A DNA stretch of 64,000 nt from Impatiens glandulifera (Eukaryota > Streptophyta > Magnoliopsida > Ericales > Balsaminaceae): assembly GCF_907164915.1 (NCBI RefSeq), contig NC_061866.1:45262320-45326319 (forward strand). Direction: 5' to 3'. The position numbers and the translations under genes were made by a program. This document shows, piece after piece, positions 1 to 11,923 of this stretch (position 1 is its first letter; each line of letters begins with the position of its first letter). The notes beneath the pieces are model-generated. The model worked only from the letters and a program-made list of their open reading frames with translations. It was not told the origin of the DNA and did no database searches.

Positions 1-705
1 ATATAAGTTGTGTCTTACTTCAATTTACTAAACTCGACAATGAAAGCATCAAAATAATAATAATTTAATTCCATCAAAACTTAAAAAATAATGAAATGAT
101 TATTGTATTTCTCTATCAGATTGCGCATGCCATAATATAATATAACTGTAATATCTCAAAATAAATTTCATAAAAGATCTTAATTAACGTAATAATTAAG
201 GTTACTGTCATCCACCAACCCCAAAGCTTATGTTTTCCAAGTTTGCTGGATATGAACAGAACCATCATGGGACATTACATCACCCAAGATTATATATAGT
301 CAACAAAAAAAAAATGTAACAATCTTGCAAGTTGGAAGATTTGATTCCATATTTCCATTTATATTAAAATATATATAATATATATTTAGATCAAATGATA
401 CAAGATTAAGAGTTTATAAGTCATTATAAAACTAAGTAAGACAGTAGATATATATATCACATATCAATATCAAAACCGGACACAAAAAGAGGGGGTTGGT
501 TGGTTGGTTTGCCTATCAACATTTTCGTCGAAAATCTAAAGTATTAAATAAGAAGATATGAATAGCTGGCATTTCTTTTCTTTCTTTACTATTTACCCTA
601 ATTGAGATTAAATTCAATCTAGGAATATCCTAAAAAGACTTGCAACAAGCAGATGAGATAACCTGAATTGAATTGTATTAGATTGGACTATATTGAGGAA
701 ACCAG
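1..705. other. Intergenic, no gene seen
   Basis: AT-rich sequence with no credible coding exon on either strand. It lies downstream of the minus-strand gene that ends near 706, so it should contain that gene's 3' untranslated region and polyadenylation site, but I cannot place them. A short TGGT run near 492-510 is the only visible structure. Confidence 0.5.
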
Positions 706-3538
706 TCACTCTATGCCCATCATTTCCTTAACCTTCTTTTTTCCACTGCAAGTAGAGGAACAGATGCTTAGCAAAACAAGAAAAAAAAATTGGAAACATG
801 GGACGATTTGGATAACACTTTATGGATATGAGATCCGTATGAGAAACCGTGAATCTGTTTCTAACTAAGTTCTGTTTTCACTCTTGATTCAGATCCAGAA
901 AGTGTTTCCAATTGGGAATTAAGACATGTGCTGTTAATGTAGAAAGAAGAATGCAATATACCTTTCTGGAAATGAAGGTAACAGCTTGCCAAGTGTTCGG
1001 ATGATGATTGCATCACAACCGTCATCACTTTTTGAAGAAATATTCTCTTGATTTTCAACTGCGGAATGGAATTTGGAAATTGGAAAATGGTAATGAGTCT
1101 CACAAATGACAAAAACTATGACAATTGTGCAGAGATTTGAACAATGAAAATACCTTGGAAATTGTTTTGGCTTGATCCACTTCTTCTAAGATAAGATAAG
1201 TCATCACAGCTCAAATCCAAGTTCTCCATGTTCGCCAATTCCTCTAGAATGCAGCCGATAAAATCATAAGCAACCATACTTGTCTTATCGCAGGATTCCT
1301 GGACAATTAGATATCTATTTCTAGCCTTTTCATCACACAATGTTGTTGATGGGACAACTTCTGGAGAAAGAACATCTTTTCTTTTCTCAATAAGTTTGAT
1401 ATCATCTTTATCTTTGTCTTCTAATGCGGATTTACAAGGATATGACTCTCCAACATCTTCAATTTCAACCAATGGATCATCAACAGGACGCAAATGACTG
1501 GTGGTCCCATCATCATCATCGTCGTCATCATCTTGATCAGAACCGAAAGTACTTTCACTTTCTTCTAGATCTTCCATATATGCATCAGCAAAATCTTGGT
1601 CAAAATCATGTTCGGGAAGGAATTCCCACAGAACCTGCTTAATCTGAGAGCTAACACACAATACAGATTCCACCTCTTTCCCTACTTCCTCCTTGGACAT
1701 GAATCTATAAGGACATCTTCTAGAACTATTATTGATAACGAAAATAGTTTCTAACAAGGACTGTGGAAACGTCTCCATGTCACCGCACTCGAATAGAAAT
1801 TCAGTCAACATGCCTTTGACTGCCATCCGCATACTTTTACTCGACAGTTCAGCGTTTGGGTCCAGTAGAAGTTGCAATTTCTTCAGTTCTTTAAACCTGA
1901 CCTTATTTTCGAGAAGCCAAATAGCCTTTGCTATCTCAACCTGCAGAACTTCTATTTCAGATGAGTATTTCCAAAATTTAACCGGAAAAGGACACCCTTG
2001 TATGAGATTTGACCATAGTCCTGCAACTGCCATTGCTTTAGCCAACGGTTCCTTCAGCTTATCATCGTCATCAAAATCGGATCCAGATATCATCTCTGTA
2101 CAAATCTTCCTTAGCCGATCAACCAACTTGGTTTTACCCCAACCAGATCTCTGAGGCTGCAGTTGAGGCATATACCCTTTTATACCTCTTACTTTCCTAT
2201 GCATCGCACTTAAGGTGCGGAAAGGCATATCATCAAGACCATCCAATACCTTGTTTACTACAGCACAGGGACATCGGGTTGAAAGATTTACAAGATGGGT
2301 CTCTCTGAAATTGAGTGGATCCATCAAAAGGTTGTACAACTTCTCAGGAATGCTTACTGTGCGACTGTTATTACCATCCTGCCCAAGTAACTCTGGGAGG
2401 AATTCTTTAATGATACTTTTCATCTTACAGCGGGTTGATGCAAATTTTACTTTTCCATTTGTAAGCATCTTCACAAAAAGGTGTAGTCCGTTGTTTGTCA
2501 TATTGTCTATCAGAGAGAAAATGGCTTTTCGATCAACTGGCAAACCACTAGGTTGGACACTGAATTTATCAACATGATTTTCTCTTTCAGTATGACATGA
2601 TGCAAATGCTTTATTCACAAAAGATTTTACGGTCTCATAGCCTACCTGAGAATAAGATCAAATGAATATAAATGTAAGAGTTCAATTCGAAATAAAAAGC
2701 AACAAACCAAACATGGAAGGAAATCTCCATCATAACAGAAGTAAAAAAGAAATATTAATGATTAGGAAATGAGCATCAAGGTGAAAGGGTAAAACAAATA
2801 TTCAACAAAATAGATAACCGAGTCTACAAGGTTACTTGGACAACTTCAAGACACGCTTCTGATAGGATGCATCGTCATTGAAACTTTGAGTAAAAAAATG
2901 CAATTTTAACAGAAACATTTGGCTTTCAACTACATTCTCTGCATGATCAGGACACGATAAGGTGTAACAACCAACAAAATGATTACCACAATACACATAC
3001 ATCATCTTCCCTGATGAATGCTTCTGGAATTGTCCTGTAACAAGAATCAATAACAAAGTAAATTCAGATTAAGAACAATATAAAACAAAAAGCACACAAC
3101 TGCATCAAGAATGATTAAATTTCAAGGATGAATTCAAAACAGAATTCTCACATGTCATCTTGAAAATCCTACCTAAATTAAACAAATATTGCACTAAAAT
3201 AACTATTACAAGTAAGGTACAAGACCATAAACCAAGTTATCCCACAAAAGAGATCCTTAATTCTTTTAGAATTCGTAATTCATAGTTAGAAAATTTGTTA
3301 GTCACCTGCTCTCCTGAAGTTTTCCTGCTGCTCCTGTTATTTTCTCTTCCTCAGATTTTGAAACGGGGAGTCCAATCAACCACCTGAATAAGAACAACAA
3401 TTAGAATGCAATGTAATCGAACTAGAGATAGAAATCATGGAATTGAGAAAACCTTCTTTTAAGGGTGAGATTTTTGTCTTGTTTCTTCATCTGATCATAT
3501 AACTTGTGAACGTCAGTAATAAGGAATTCTTCTTCCAT
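706..3538 (-). CDS. Multi-exon plant gene of unknown function with an acidic stretch
   Basis: I do not recognise the family. Exons that join in frame with GT-AG borders are 3453-3538 (start MEEEFLIT), 3306-3383, 3001-3034, 1154-2645 (497 codons), 962-1058 and an exon starting at 854. The last part either reads straight to TAA at 728-730 or, more plausibly, is spliced (donor after AAA, acceptor TTGCAG) to a lysine-rich end (KKKVKEMMGIE) with TGA at 706-708. The protein is about 620 residues. It has no signal peptide or obvious membrane segment. The middle is mixed helical-looking sequence, and an acidic run of eight aspartates (encoded at about 1516-1540) is followed by more acidic sequence. 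A nuclear or cytosolic role is only an inference from the composition. The exon phases agree throughout, which argues for a live gene. Promoter elements were not identified; the 5' end faces a TE-rich gap. Confidence 0.8.
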
Positions 3539-4427
3539 ACTCTTCTTCCGACGGAGAATCAACAAGAGTACTAGCTAGGGTTTAACATTCGGAGAAGAAG
3601 ACGCTGCCGCGGCTTCAATATCTATAATTTTTAATCAAGATTTATAAATTAAATATACCCCTGAACTTTCTCACCATAGTTAATGTGACCCTCAGGGTAA
3701 AATCTGTACCAAATATTCTTTCATATATATATTTTAAATGAGACCTCATTTTAAATATCTAAAAATAATTTAATGTGGTTTGGATTGGATTGGTATAGGT
3801 AGGGGCTGGAAAATATATATATTTTGAATATATCGAGGATATTATATTACAAAATATTGAAAATAATAATTTTTGGTATACCCAACAAAAAAAAAATAAA
3901 AAAAAAAAAATGGAAAGATATAATATTAATACAGAAATTATGGATAAATTTTTTACAATAATATTACTGAAATACCAAATAATATTTATAAATTAAATAT
4001 AAATATAAATATATATAATACTTACGAATAAATTTATTTTAATATTTACTAAATTTATTTTCAATCTCTTGGACTTCAATTCTCAAGTTATGGATCCTTT
4101 TTTGAGTTCCTAATCCTAACCAAAGATATCAATGTAAGGGGTTAAACAAATAACAACCTAAAAAATAATAGCACTAAGTTCATTATATGTGAATATAACA
4201 TTTAACTAATTAAATTAGGTTAATTTTGGTTAAAAATTATACAAATTTATTATATTTATTTAATATAATACAAAATATACATCTTAAAGGGGATTACTGA
4301 TCTAATTATATAATCATAATTTTTAAAATTAAATTAAATTACAATTAATCTTTAATACCGTTCAATATGAACGGTATAATATCGATACAATACCCAAATC
4401 GTGATATACCGTAAATATTCGGTATAA
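3539..4427. other. Intergenic with degenerate transposon sequence
   Basis: Upstream of the minus-strand gene. From about 3799 (TAGGGGCTGG) to 4427 the sequence is AT-rich and carries GGTATACC and ATACCG motifs also found in the hAT-type remnants near 26.5 and 53.1 kb, so it is probably a decayed element of that kind. I see no coding region. Confidence 0.35.
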
Positions 4428-5155
4428 GACCATCTTCAACCCATAAACTCATTCTCAAATACAAAATGCAGTAAATATTCCATCAAACAGTAATTCATCT
4501 CCAACCTAAAAACTCATTCTCAAACTCAAAATAATATATTTATTTCTTACACTAACTTTTTAACCTTATTAATATTATCTATATATTTATCAACTTTACA
4601 TATTTAACCTCAATCTTTTCTCTTTCATTTAATAAAATTAAAATAAAATTAATTATATATTAATAATTTATAAACAACAAAATAATTCTAATACATTTAA
4701 ATAAACAAACATATTATATTAAAATAAACATTGTTAACATATTATATTAAAATAAACATTGTTAACATATTATAAGATAATTTATAAAATTAAAATTATA
4801 AAATATAAGTTAAAAATATAAAGTAAATTATAAAATATAAAATAAATTAGATTAAATTTCAAATATAATAAATTTAATGATTTAATTATATATTTAGAAA
4901 ATAATTTAACTTTTTATCTTAAAAATAAAAATAAATATAAGTTGAAGGATTAATTTAAATGTAAAAAAATTAAAAGTTATAAAAAATATATATATATAAC
5001 CTTAGGGCCATTTTTTTAAATGGCCAAAATGCAGGCCGTCCAAAAGCGTTTGGTTGGAGAAGAGAGGGTAAAAAACTCATTTTGAGTTTTTTTCTGTAGG
5101 GTTGGAGGAAAAAAAGGACACCCAAACCCATTATGGGTGCCAGTTGGAGATGATC
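4428..5155. mobile_element. Harbinger/Tourist-type MITE with TAA target duplication
   Basis: Imperfect terminal inverted repeats: the left end GACCATCTTCAACCC matches the reverse complement of the right end (GATCATCTCCAACTG) at about 11 of 15 positions. TAA is duplicated at 4425-4427 and 5156-5158, the three-base site typical of PIF/Harbinger elements. The interior is AT-rich and non-coding, so the copy is non-autonomous. It lies in the gap between two divergently transcribed genes. Confidence 0.6.
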
Positions 5156-5474
5156 TAAGTATAACAATACATTATTTGTAACATGGTGAGATTTCAATAT
5201 GCCGAAATAACAGTATGATAACCATATAGTTTTTTCTATAATGAAATTTTAATTTTAGGTAGGGTATCTAATATCAATAAAAAAAAATTATGTATAATTT
5301 ATTTAATGAAATAGTATTATTTTAAAATATTTTTGTTTGAAATAGAAAATAAATTATTAGTTAAAAAAATGAAAATATGTGTAATATTTAGATAAAATAA
5401 AAAATAATGAATATAAATAAATAAAAATAAAGCAGTAAGTACCAAAAATCTGATATAGAGAGATAGAGGAGGAT

Positions 5475-5993
5475 ATGGGGTTGTCAGCATCGAAGCGAGT
5501 CTCCGGCACATTGAACAGGTCATCGGAATTCACAACCGCCTGCGACGCCGCTTTCGAAGAATCTCTAACCCTAGCTCAGCACGCCTCCACCGTAGTCCAT
5601 CCTTATCAGCTTCTCGCAGCCGCCGTTCGCCTTCATAGATCTCTCATCGCCGGCGGCGTTAGTCCTCTGGTACGAACTTGGGTCCCTGATCCTCCAAGTC
5701 GTTCACAAGTAGATAAAGCCTACCGATCTGTTGTTTCTCGTCGGCGGTCTCCTCAATCGGAGGAATCGAGTGGGGTTGGGAAAGAGGAGTTCAAGTCGTT
5801 GGCGGTGGAGGTATTCACTGATGCTGTTATTTCAAACGCTGGAAACGCTCTTATCCGGCGCGTTCCGATAGGAGTGGCTGGAATTGCAGGAATTGGAATG
5901 GCGACCCGATCTGGGAAAGATTTGGTTGGGACGGCGATTGGAGTTTACGCTCTTGGTGTGGTAGGGTCCATTTATCTTAGTTTGATAGGATAG
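5475..5993 (+). CDS. Small single-exon protein, possibly N-myristoylated and membrane-associated; function unknown
   Basis: An intact 172-residue frame from ATG to TAG, with higher GC than its surroundings, as expected of a real plant exon. The N terminus MGLSASK has glycine at 2 and serine at 6, the pattern for N-myristoylation. Residues 20-60 look helical (FEESLTLAQHAS, HPYQLLAAAVRLH). A basic stretch SRRRSP lies near 88-93. The C-terminal third is hydrophobic and glycine-rich: VPIGVAGIAGIGMA at about 129-142, then a 22-residue segment at 151-172 ending the protein. This suggests a lipid-anchored or tail-anchored protein. I do not recognise a named family. The start is fixed by the absence of a longer in-frame ATG and by the myristoylation pattern. 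No intron is needed. Confidence 0.85.
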   Translation: MGLSASKRVSGTLNRSSEFTTACDAAFEESLTLAQHASTVVHPYQLLAAAVRLHRSLIAGGVSPLVRTWVPDPPSRSQVDKAYRSVVSRRRSPQSEESSGVGKEEFKSLAVEVFTDAVISNAGNALIRRVPIGVAGIAGIGMATRSGKDLVGTAIGVYALGVVGSIYLSLIG

Positions 5994-6486
5994 AAGATGT
6001 GGGTGTATCCGCCGCTATCTCAATTTACATGTTAAGTTGTTTGTTTATGTAATTATTTTGGGTAATTGATATTTTATTTTATAATTATCTTCCTACTTTT
6101 GGCATCATAATAATAATAAAATACTAGTTCCATAAATCCTTAATAAATAAAATTGCTTCAAATGTGTCATTACTCTCTAATTTTAAAAAAAAAAATAATA
6201 GAATGTCTCTTTGTTCATTTAAATATATGTTTATTTACTCATTTATGAAAAAAAAAATATTTTTTTTATTTTAACCCATCATAATTTTTTTTAAGTCACC
6301 TCACCATCAAAATCTGGGTTAATACTGAGTCACCACCGAAATCTGGGTTCATCTCTGAGTGGACAATAAATTTCCTCAATAGGATTATCAAACGATTAAA
6401 ATATTATTCAGATTATAAAAATTCATTACTAACTAACGAAAAATTTGAACATATTTAACATGATATTGAACGATAATAATATATCT
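5994..6486. other. Intergenic, 3' of the small membrane-protein gene
   Basis: AT-rich with homopolymer runs. It should include the 3' untranslated region of the upstream gene. At 6308-6350 the phrase AATCTGGGTT occurs twice, about 35 bases apart. Nothing coding is seen. Confidence 0.4.
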
Positions 6487-6489
6487 TGA

Positions 6490-7247
6490 GGCTATGTTTG
6501 GTACAAGGTATAAGACTGTATATATAGTATTATTGTATATACAGTAAATTATTACAAGAAGGCATTGAAATTTTAATTAATTTTTAATATTTTTTAATTC
6601 TATTTTTTAAATATTAACATTAATTTGTTTTATTATTTTTTCATTAAAGTTTAATTATTAAGCTTTTATTATTTTTAATTTAATTTTATATTTTATTTTT
6701 AAATAAACTTATTTTATCAATTTTAATATTTTTTTAAATAAACTTACTTTATCCATTTTAATATTTAAAATTTTAAATAATTTTTAATTTTATTTATTTT
6801 TACAAAAAAAAGTTAAACGTTTATTATTATTAATTATAATTATTATCTGTTAATTCAATCATTTAAAAATATATATATTATCATTCATATTTTAAACAAA
6901 ATTATGAAATAATACTAAATATTTATTTTTATATATTATTATTAATTTAAAATAATAACGTAATTAAATTATTATTTATTTATTTGATATAATATTAGTA
7001 ATATTTAAAATAATATTAAAAACATAATTAACAAAAAAAAATAAAAAAAAATATTATTTTATTCTTATACTTAAATTTTATACTATCTACCAAACAAAAA
7101 ATTATAAACCCATATAATTTATATAATAACTTATACTTCCAACCAAACAATAATAATCTATATAAATTATACTCTTTTATACCCTTTACAATTTATACTT
7201 CTTTATAATTTATACCTAATATGTTGTACCTCGTACCAAACACAGCC
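6490..7247. mobile_element. MITE with GGCTRTGTTTGGTAC inverted ends and TGA duplication
   Basis: The left end GGCTATGTTTGGTACAAGGT is matched by the reverse complement of the right end, GGCTGTGTTTGGTACGAGGT. TGA flanks both ends (6487-6489 and 7248-7250). The interior is 750 bases of AT-rich, non-coding sequence. A three-base duplication fits the PIF/Harbinger group, although TGA is not the usual TWA. Non-autonomous. Confidence 0.65.
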
Positions 7248-7250
7248 TGA

Positions 7251-9232
7251 ATGTTTGAAAAGTATCGGACAAGAAAAGCAGACTTTTCAATTTTGGTAGT
7301 TTTTTTCTTCTTTATTATAGTGTTATTATATTATTTTGATTGAAAGTAATTTCTACTATTTATGATAAGGTAATTTTATTAATAAAAAAAAAGTTTATTT
7401 TATTTTATTAAAATAAAATAATATTCTTATAAATCAATAATAAAATTCAAATTTATTTATTTTGTTTGTGTTCGTGTTTTTCATTTATTTTTAGAGTTAG
7501 CACAATTATATATAAACATTTGCGATATTTTTAATTAGAATCTAGCATAACTTCAATTGTCGCTCAAAATATTTGGTATCGATATTATTTTGTTGATTTA
7601 TTCGGTTTGCTCCACTCCAACATTAATCATTTAGAAATTCAAATGAGTTCGATTTTGGAGTAAACCTAAACAATTGTATTATTGTTGGATATTGTCTATT
7701 ATTATAAAATAATTTTATAGGTTTTATTTTGTATTATTTACTAATTATTTTGTTTATATGTAACTCTAAATTGATTTATTTTTTTTTTTAAAATTCAGAA
7801 TTGAACATGATTTTTCTTTATATATACTGTACATGTAATCTACCTTTAAACTTGATTACAAATGCTTTAAAAAGCTGTAATTAGAAGTAAAAAACAATGC
7901 ATACAATTGATAAAAAAAGATGCCTGCACAGATTTTAGACAATTGTGCAATAAAAGTTTGATTATTGCCCAACCAATATCTTTTAGAATGATTTAAACAA
8001 ATAATAAATTAAACATAAAAACATCATTAATTTATCTTTCCAAAATTAATGAACTAGTGGATTAATAAATTAATAAGACTAATTATGAGAACTAATAATG
8101 ATTTATAGATTATTCATATATGGGGAAATTGATAATCATGACATACAAGTTGTACAAAAGAGCTTATGTATAGGGTGTGTAAGCACTTAAACAAATCCAA
8201 ATGATGACCCAACTTTTCTTTAATTTCTCATTCAACCCTAATAGTAGTAGATATAGTTGGTGGCTCATTCAAAATATTGAACACTTCACTTTCTCACTAG
8301 TGATTCAACTATTTCTTACATTTGACCTTTTTTATTTGAAAAATAAAAACAAGAACAGTCCCCTAAACAAATAATGGGTATTATATATTTCAAATTTGAA
8401 ATGGAACAACAATAAAATCACCCATATATTTTGTTTTAAAAAGAAAATATTGCTCACGTACAAACTATAAACTTTGAGCAAATTAACCTCTATTCCTTAT
8501 TTAGTAAACAAGGGTATCTGTTGAATGAGTCATTAATTTGCTCCAAATTAATTAAAATTATTTTATAGATAAGTCTACTTACCCTAGCTATTTCAAATGG
8601 TTGAATAAGAAAAATATGTTTAGCAAACAAAGAAAAGTAGACTACATATATACAAATTAATATTCCCGTCAAACAACTTAATTCTTCTCTAACAATATCC
8701 GGTCAATTAGTTTGTTTCCTTAATGGGTATGCCATCAACTTTTAACTCTAATCCATGAAAATTTGTTTTAGTAATAATATTAAATATACTTTAATATTTG
8801 TAATATATATTTGATTTGAAACCAATATTTATTATATAAAAATAATAACACATGAATTGCCATAATAGCAGTCTAAGTCTAACAGTGTTTTGTATGTTAA
8901 AATAATAATTTTTATATGAGTTATATCGTTATATATATTTGAATCCATAACTAAATAAAAATTATATGTTACAATTTTTTATGTTAAAAAAAATTAATAA
9001 AGTTTAACCAAATATCTTATAATTTTAATAAAATTGTTGTCATGTAAGTGAGCTGCCTAATTAGGGACAGACCCAGGATTTAGAGTTGGGATAAGCTTGA
9101 AAAACAATTAGGGTGGACTTAAAAAAAACCGAGTAGATAAAAATAAGTTTTATTATTTTTTAATAATTAAATAAACAATATTGGATTATATTAACTTTTA
9201 AAAAAAATTAAGATAATATCATATTTCTACCG

Positions 9233-9279
<47 letters not shown>

Positions 9280-9777
9280 ATATATATATTTATTTCTGGC
9301 ACACCAGATAATACATATTTCAATTGAGCTAGGCATTAGAAGACTAATCTTATTTGATATGAACACATATTTAAATAAGTACCATATGTTTGAAAAATAA
9401 CCTAAAAGTGAAAAACTAAATGTGAAGTCATACACTTTTAATTGGAATTTTATTTTTTAAAAACATTGTTTTTGAGTGATCTTAGATAATAATAACATAA
9501 ACAGTAATAAGTATGAACATTAATGTCGGTCCCAAATCTCAAACCGTTTTTTATATATAACATAAAAAAGAGATGAATAAAAAAAAAGTGTTTAATAAAG
9601 AAAGAGAAAATGAAAAAGGAATGAGTTATGAGGTGTTGGAATACGTATGAAGACGGTGGTAGTTGGTCCACGCGCTAAAAAAAGAAAAAGTCAGTAGCCG
9701 GTCCAACGTTTGAATAAATAAACAGAGGAAGTTGCCTTGTGTCCAAGCCGACCAAACAATGAATGAAACCTCTTAAT
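7251..9777. other. Long AT-rich intergenic stretch
   Basis: No coding exon is supported. At about 9061 a phrase resembling the terminus of some hAT elements (GACAGACCCAGGATTT) occurs without a visible partner. The last 150 bases before 9777 are the proximal promoter of the peptide gene and include CCACGCGC near 9668, which contains a CGCG core like those bound by CAMTA factors; this is suggestive only. Confidence 0.4.
9233..9281. repeat. (TAAA)n microsatellite
   Basis: About twelve uninterrupted TAAA tetramers. They produce a spurious YLFI-repeat reading frame on the minus strand. Confidence 0.95.
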
Positions 9778-9785
9778 TATAAATA
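9778..9785 (+). promoter_or_regulatory. TATA box of the PIP-like peptide gene
   Basis: TATAAATA lies about 99 bases upstream of the ATG. This would give a leader of roughly 65-70 nucleotides, normal for a short plant secreted-peptide gene. Confidence 0.6.
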
Positions 9786-9876
9786 CTGCTGCTGCTTCAA
9801 CACTTAATTTTCATCTCTCAAACAAGTTCATAACTGATCAAAAGAAACATTTCTTCTGTCTTATTACAAATACACG

Positions 9877-10119
9877 ATGAATTATAGGAGGAGCAACTGC
9901 TGTATGGTTCTGATAATCTTCTTCATAGTTTGCTTCTCAATCCTGAACCGGTCGGAGGGGGCAAGAATGTTAATGTCAAGGACGACGGAGGAATTGTACT
10001 TTGCCGGAGAAAATAATCTGGCGACATATCCAACTATGTACGAGAAGGCCAAGTTAAGAATGTCTTGCTGGCTTGGAAAACTCGCTTCAGGACCTAGTCC
10101 TAGGGGTCCAGGCCACTGA
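9877..10119 (+). CDS. PIP/PIP-like (PAMP-induced secreted peptide) precursor
   Basis: An 80-residue preproprotein in one exon. Residues 1 to about 28 form a signal peptide: basic start NYRR, hydrophobic MVLIIFFIVCFSIL, then an SEGAR boundary. A variable, acidic-to-neutral propeptide follows. The C terminus, KLASGPSPRGPGH (68-80), carries the SGPS core and the terminal GxGH of the PIP family. It differs from the Arabidopsis PIP1 core RLASGPSPRGRGH only by K for R at the first position and P for R near the end. Family knowledge: PIP precursors are secreted and processed at the C terminus. PIP1 acts through the receptor kinase RLK7 to amplify pattern-triggered immunity, and some relatives act in root growth or salt responses. 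The frame stops directly after the terminal His, as in the family. A TATA box lies at 9778. Which PIP or PIPL this is cannot be told from sequence alone. Confidence 0.92.
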   Translation: MNYRRSNCCMVLIIFFIVCFSILNRSEGARMLMSRTTEELYFAGENNLATYPTMYEKAKLRMSCWLGKLASGPSPRGPGH

Positions 10120-11923
10120 TCATTGATGATGAATCTTTAATTTGATTTTTTTTTTCTAATTTTACATAAACACAAAAACACATATACTAGTAGCTAGCTA
10201 ATCATGTTTATTTTATTTTTATACTTCAGTTCATCTCTAAAATCAAGAGACAACAACAGATTATATGTAAACTGATTGATCATATTACCAATTAATAAGA
10301 TTTTTTTTTTAATTTTAATTTTATTTTGTAAGAAAACAATTGCGGCCTGACAAGGCATTCCGCGAAATAATAATAATAAATACATGAAACAAAATCATAC
10401 CAAATTATTAAACTAAATAATCGACTTAAGAGATTGTAAGGTCACAAATTCAATTCCAAATAAAAACGCTTTGAACGAAATTGAGATCATGAAAATATAT
10501 CATTTTAGTTCTCTTTATTAAGAAAAAACTATGGGCATGATAACCAGGTTCTTTCCACTTTCAAGTCTGACACCGCCCTGTTATTACCATGGTCACTCTA
10601 ACTAATTATTTGGTCTTCCAGGACAGTTGCAATAGATGTAGGTAGAAACATGTTCCAACTTTCTTACCACCAACTTCATTTTTTTGACTATCCAAAATGT
10701 TGCTACAAGCATAGCCTGCATAGGAAATCATCACATGAAATAAAATCATGTTTTTTCTATTTTCACGTTTCTTTATCTCTTTTGCGATTTAGTTAGGCAT
10801 GACAAAATTTAAGTACCAGGGACTCGTCCTGGACCCGAATCTCTTTTGAAAAAGTCGGGTTCGGGGATTGACCCGAATAGATCAGTTCTGACTCGACACA
10901 GACCCAATATTTTATAAGAATTTTTTATTTTAATCCTTGACGTTAAAATATTATTTTTATCCAGTTTAACTTCTTTTATATTGTATTGTTTAACATTTAT
11001 TTTAAATAATATAAAATAATTTCTTTCATTTAACACCTTTTTTAACTTAACATAAATATACATATATAATAAAATAAAAATTAGAAAAACAATAACTTTA
11101 TCATAAGAATTACACTGATCTTTTAGACATATATAGTATAATGTAAAAAACATAATAATAATAATAATAAATAATCGGGTATCGGTTCAGTTCTGAATCT
11201 TTTTACGGGTACCTAACACGATCATTTTGCCCCCAAAATGACCCGAACCAAACTTCAAACTAAGTACCCGAACCGTTCTATTCTGGTACCGACTCAGGCT
11301 CGCTATGCGTAGGTTTAGCTAGTTTAGTTGTTTTCTTCATCAAGTTTCAATCTTGGTCGTCCTGCTAAGATTGGGGATCCTTCTTAACTGATGATTGTTG
11401 ACATATAGCTTTTTTTTTTTTTATTATCTTCAAGTTGTAGTGCTAGATCCGTTCCCTAGCCATGAAGAAAAAGTTAAAATGATAGATAAAAAAATGTTTT
11501 TTTTTTGGGTGAGATTTGAAATCTTAATAAAAATTCTAATTTTCATAATCGACTATACTAAACACTTTTATATTTAAAAAATACTAGTAAATTTAATTAA
11601 ATATTTTAATTTTTTTATTAAATAGGATGGACTAGCCCATTAACTTGCTGGACTTATTCAAGACCCACCTACCAATAGGACCTTATAAGGTCACACACTC
11701 TTCTTGAGTTGTCTCCAAGCTCAAATCCAAAGGTGTAGATATGATTAATCCTTGGTTATTAAACTTTTTGTTGAAAAAAAGGGGTTCAAAGTATTAAATA
11801 GAAAGAACAGTATTTTTATTTTATTACATCCAAAAGAAATTCATTACAAGTGTGCCCACCATAGGCCAAAGTTTTATTATTATTATTAGTAACATCAACA
11901 TAAATATCTGAACACTTGTTGGA
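10120..11923. other. Intergenic between the peptide and chitinase genes
   Basis: Mostly AT-rich. Between about 10797 and 11300 the flanks of an AT-rich core are dense in ACCCGAA/TTCGGGT motifs, like the hAT-type element at 45.9-47.5 kb, so this is probably a decayed relative; I could not define its ends. The last 100 bases should be the 3' untranslated region of the minus-strand chitinase gene. No gene seen. Confidence 0.4.

Noticed and set aside
1424..2577. Plus-strand frames opposite the first gene
   Set aside because: Shadows of the 497-codon minus-strand exon; their residue runs (HHHH) mirror its aspartate codons.
2825..2862. A possible small exon reading ACLEVVQ before the main exon of the first gene
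   Set aside because: It reads well into the main exon, but no upstream donor of the required phase avoids a stop codon.
2832..3056. A 74-residue minus-strand frame with VYCGNHFVGCY as a coding exon of the first gene
   Set aside because: Its phase does not join the preceding exon. The strong donor after GATGAT (3001) and the acceptor at 2646 join in phase 0 and give a smooth FIREDDVGYETVKSF.
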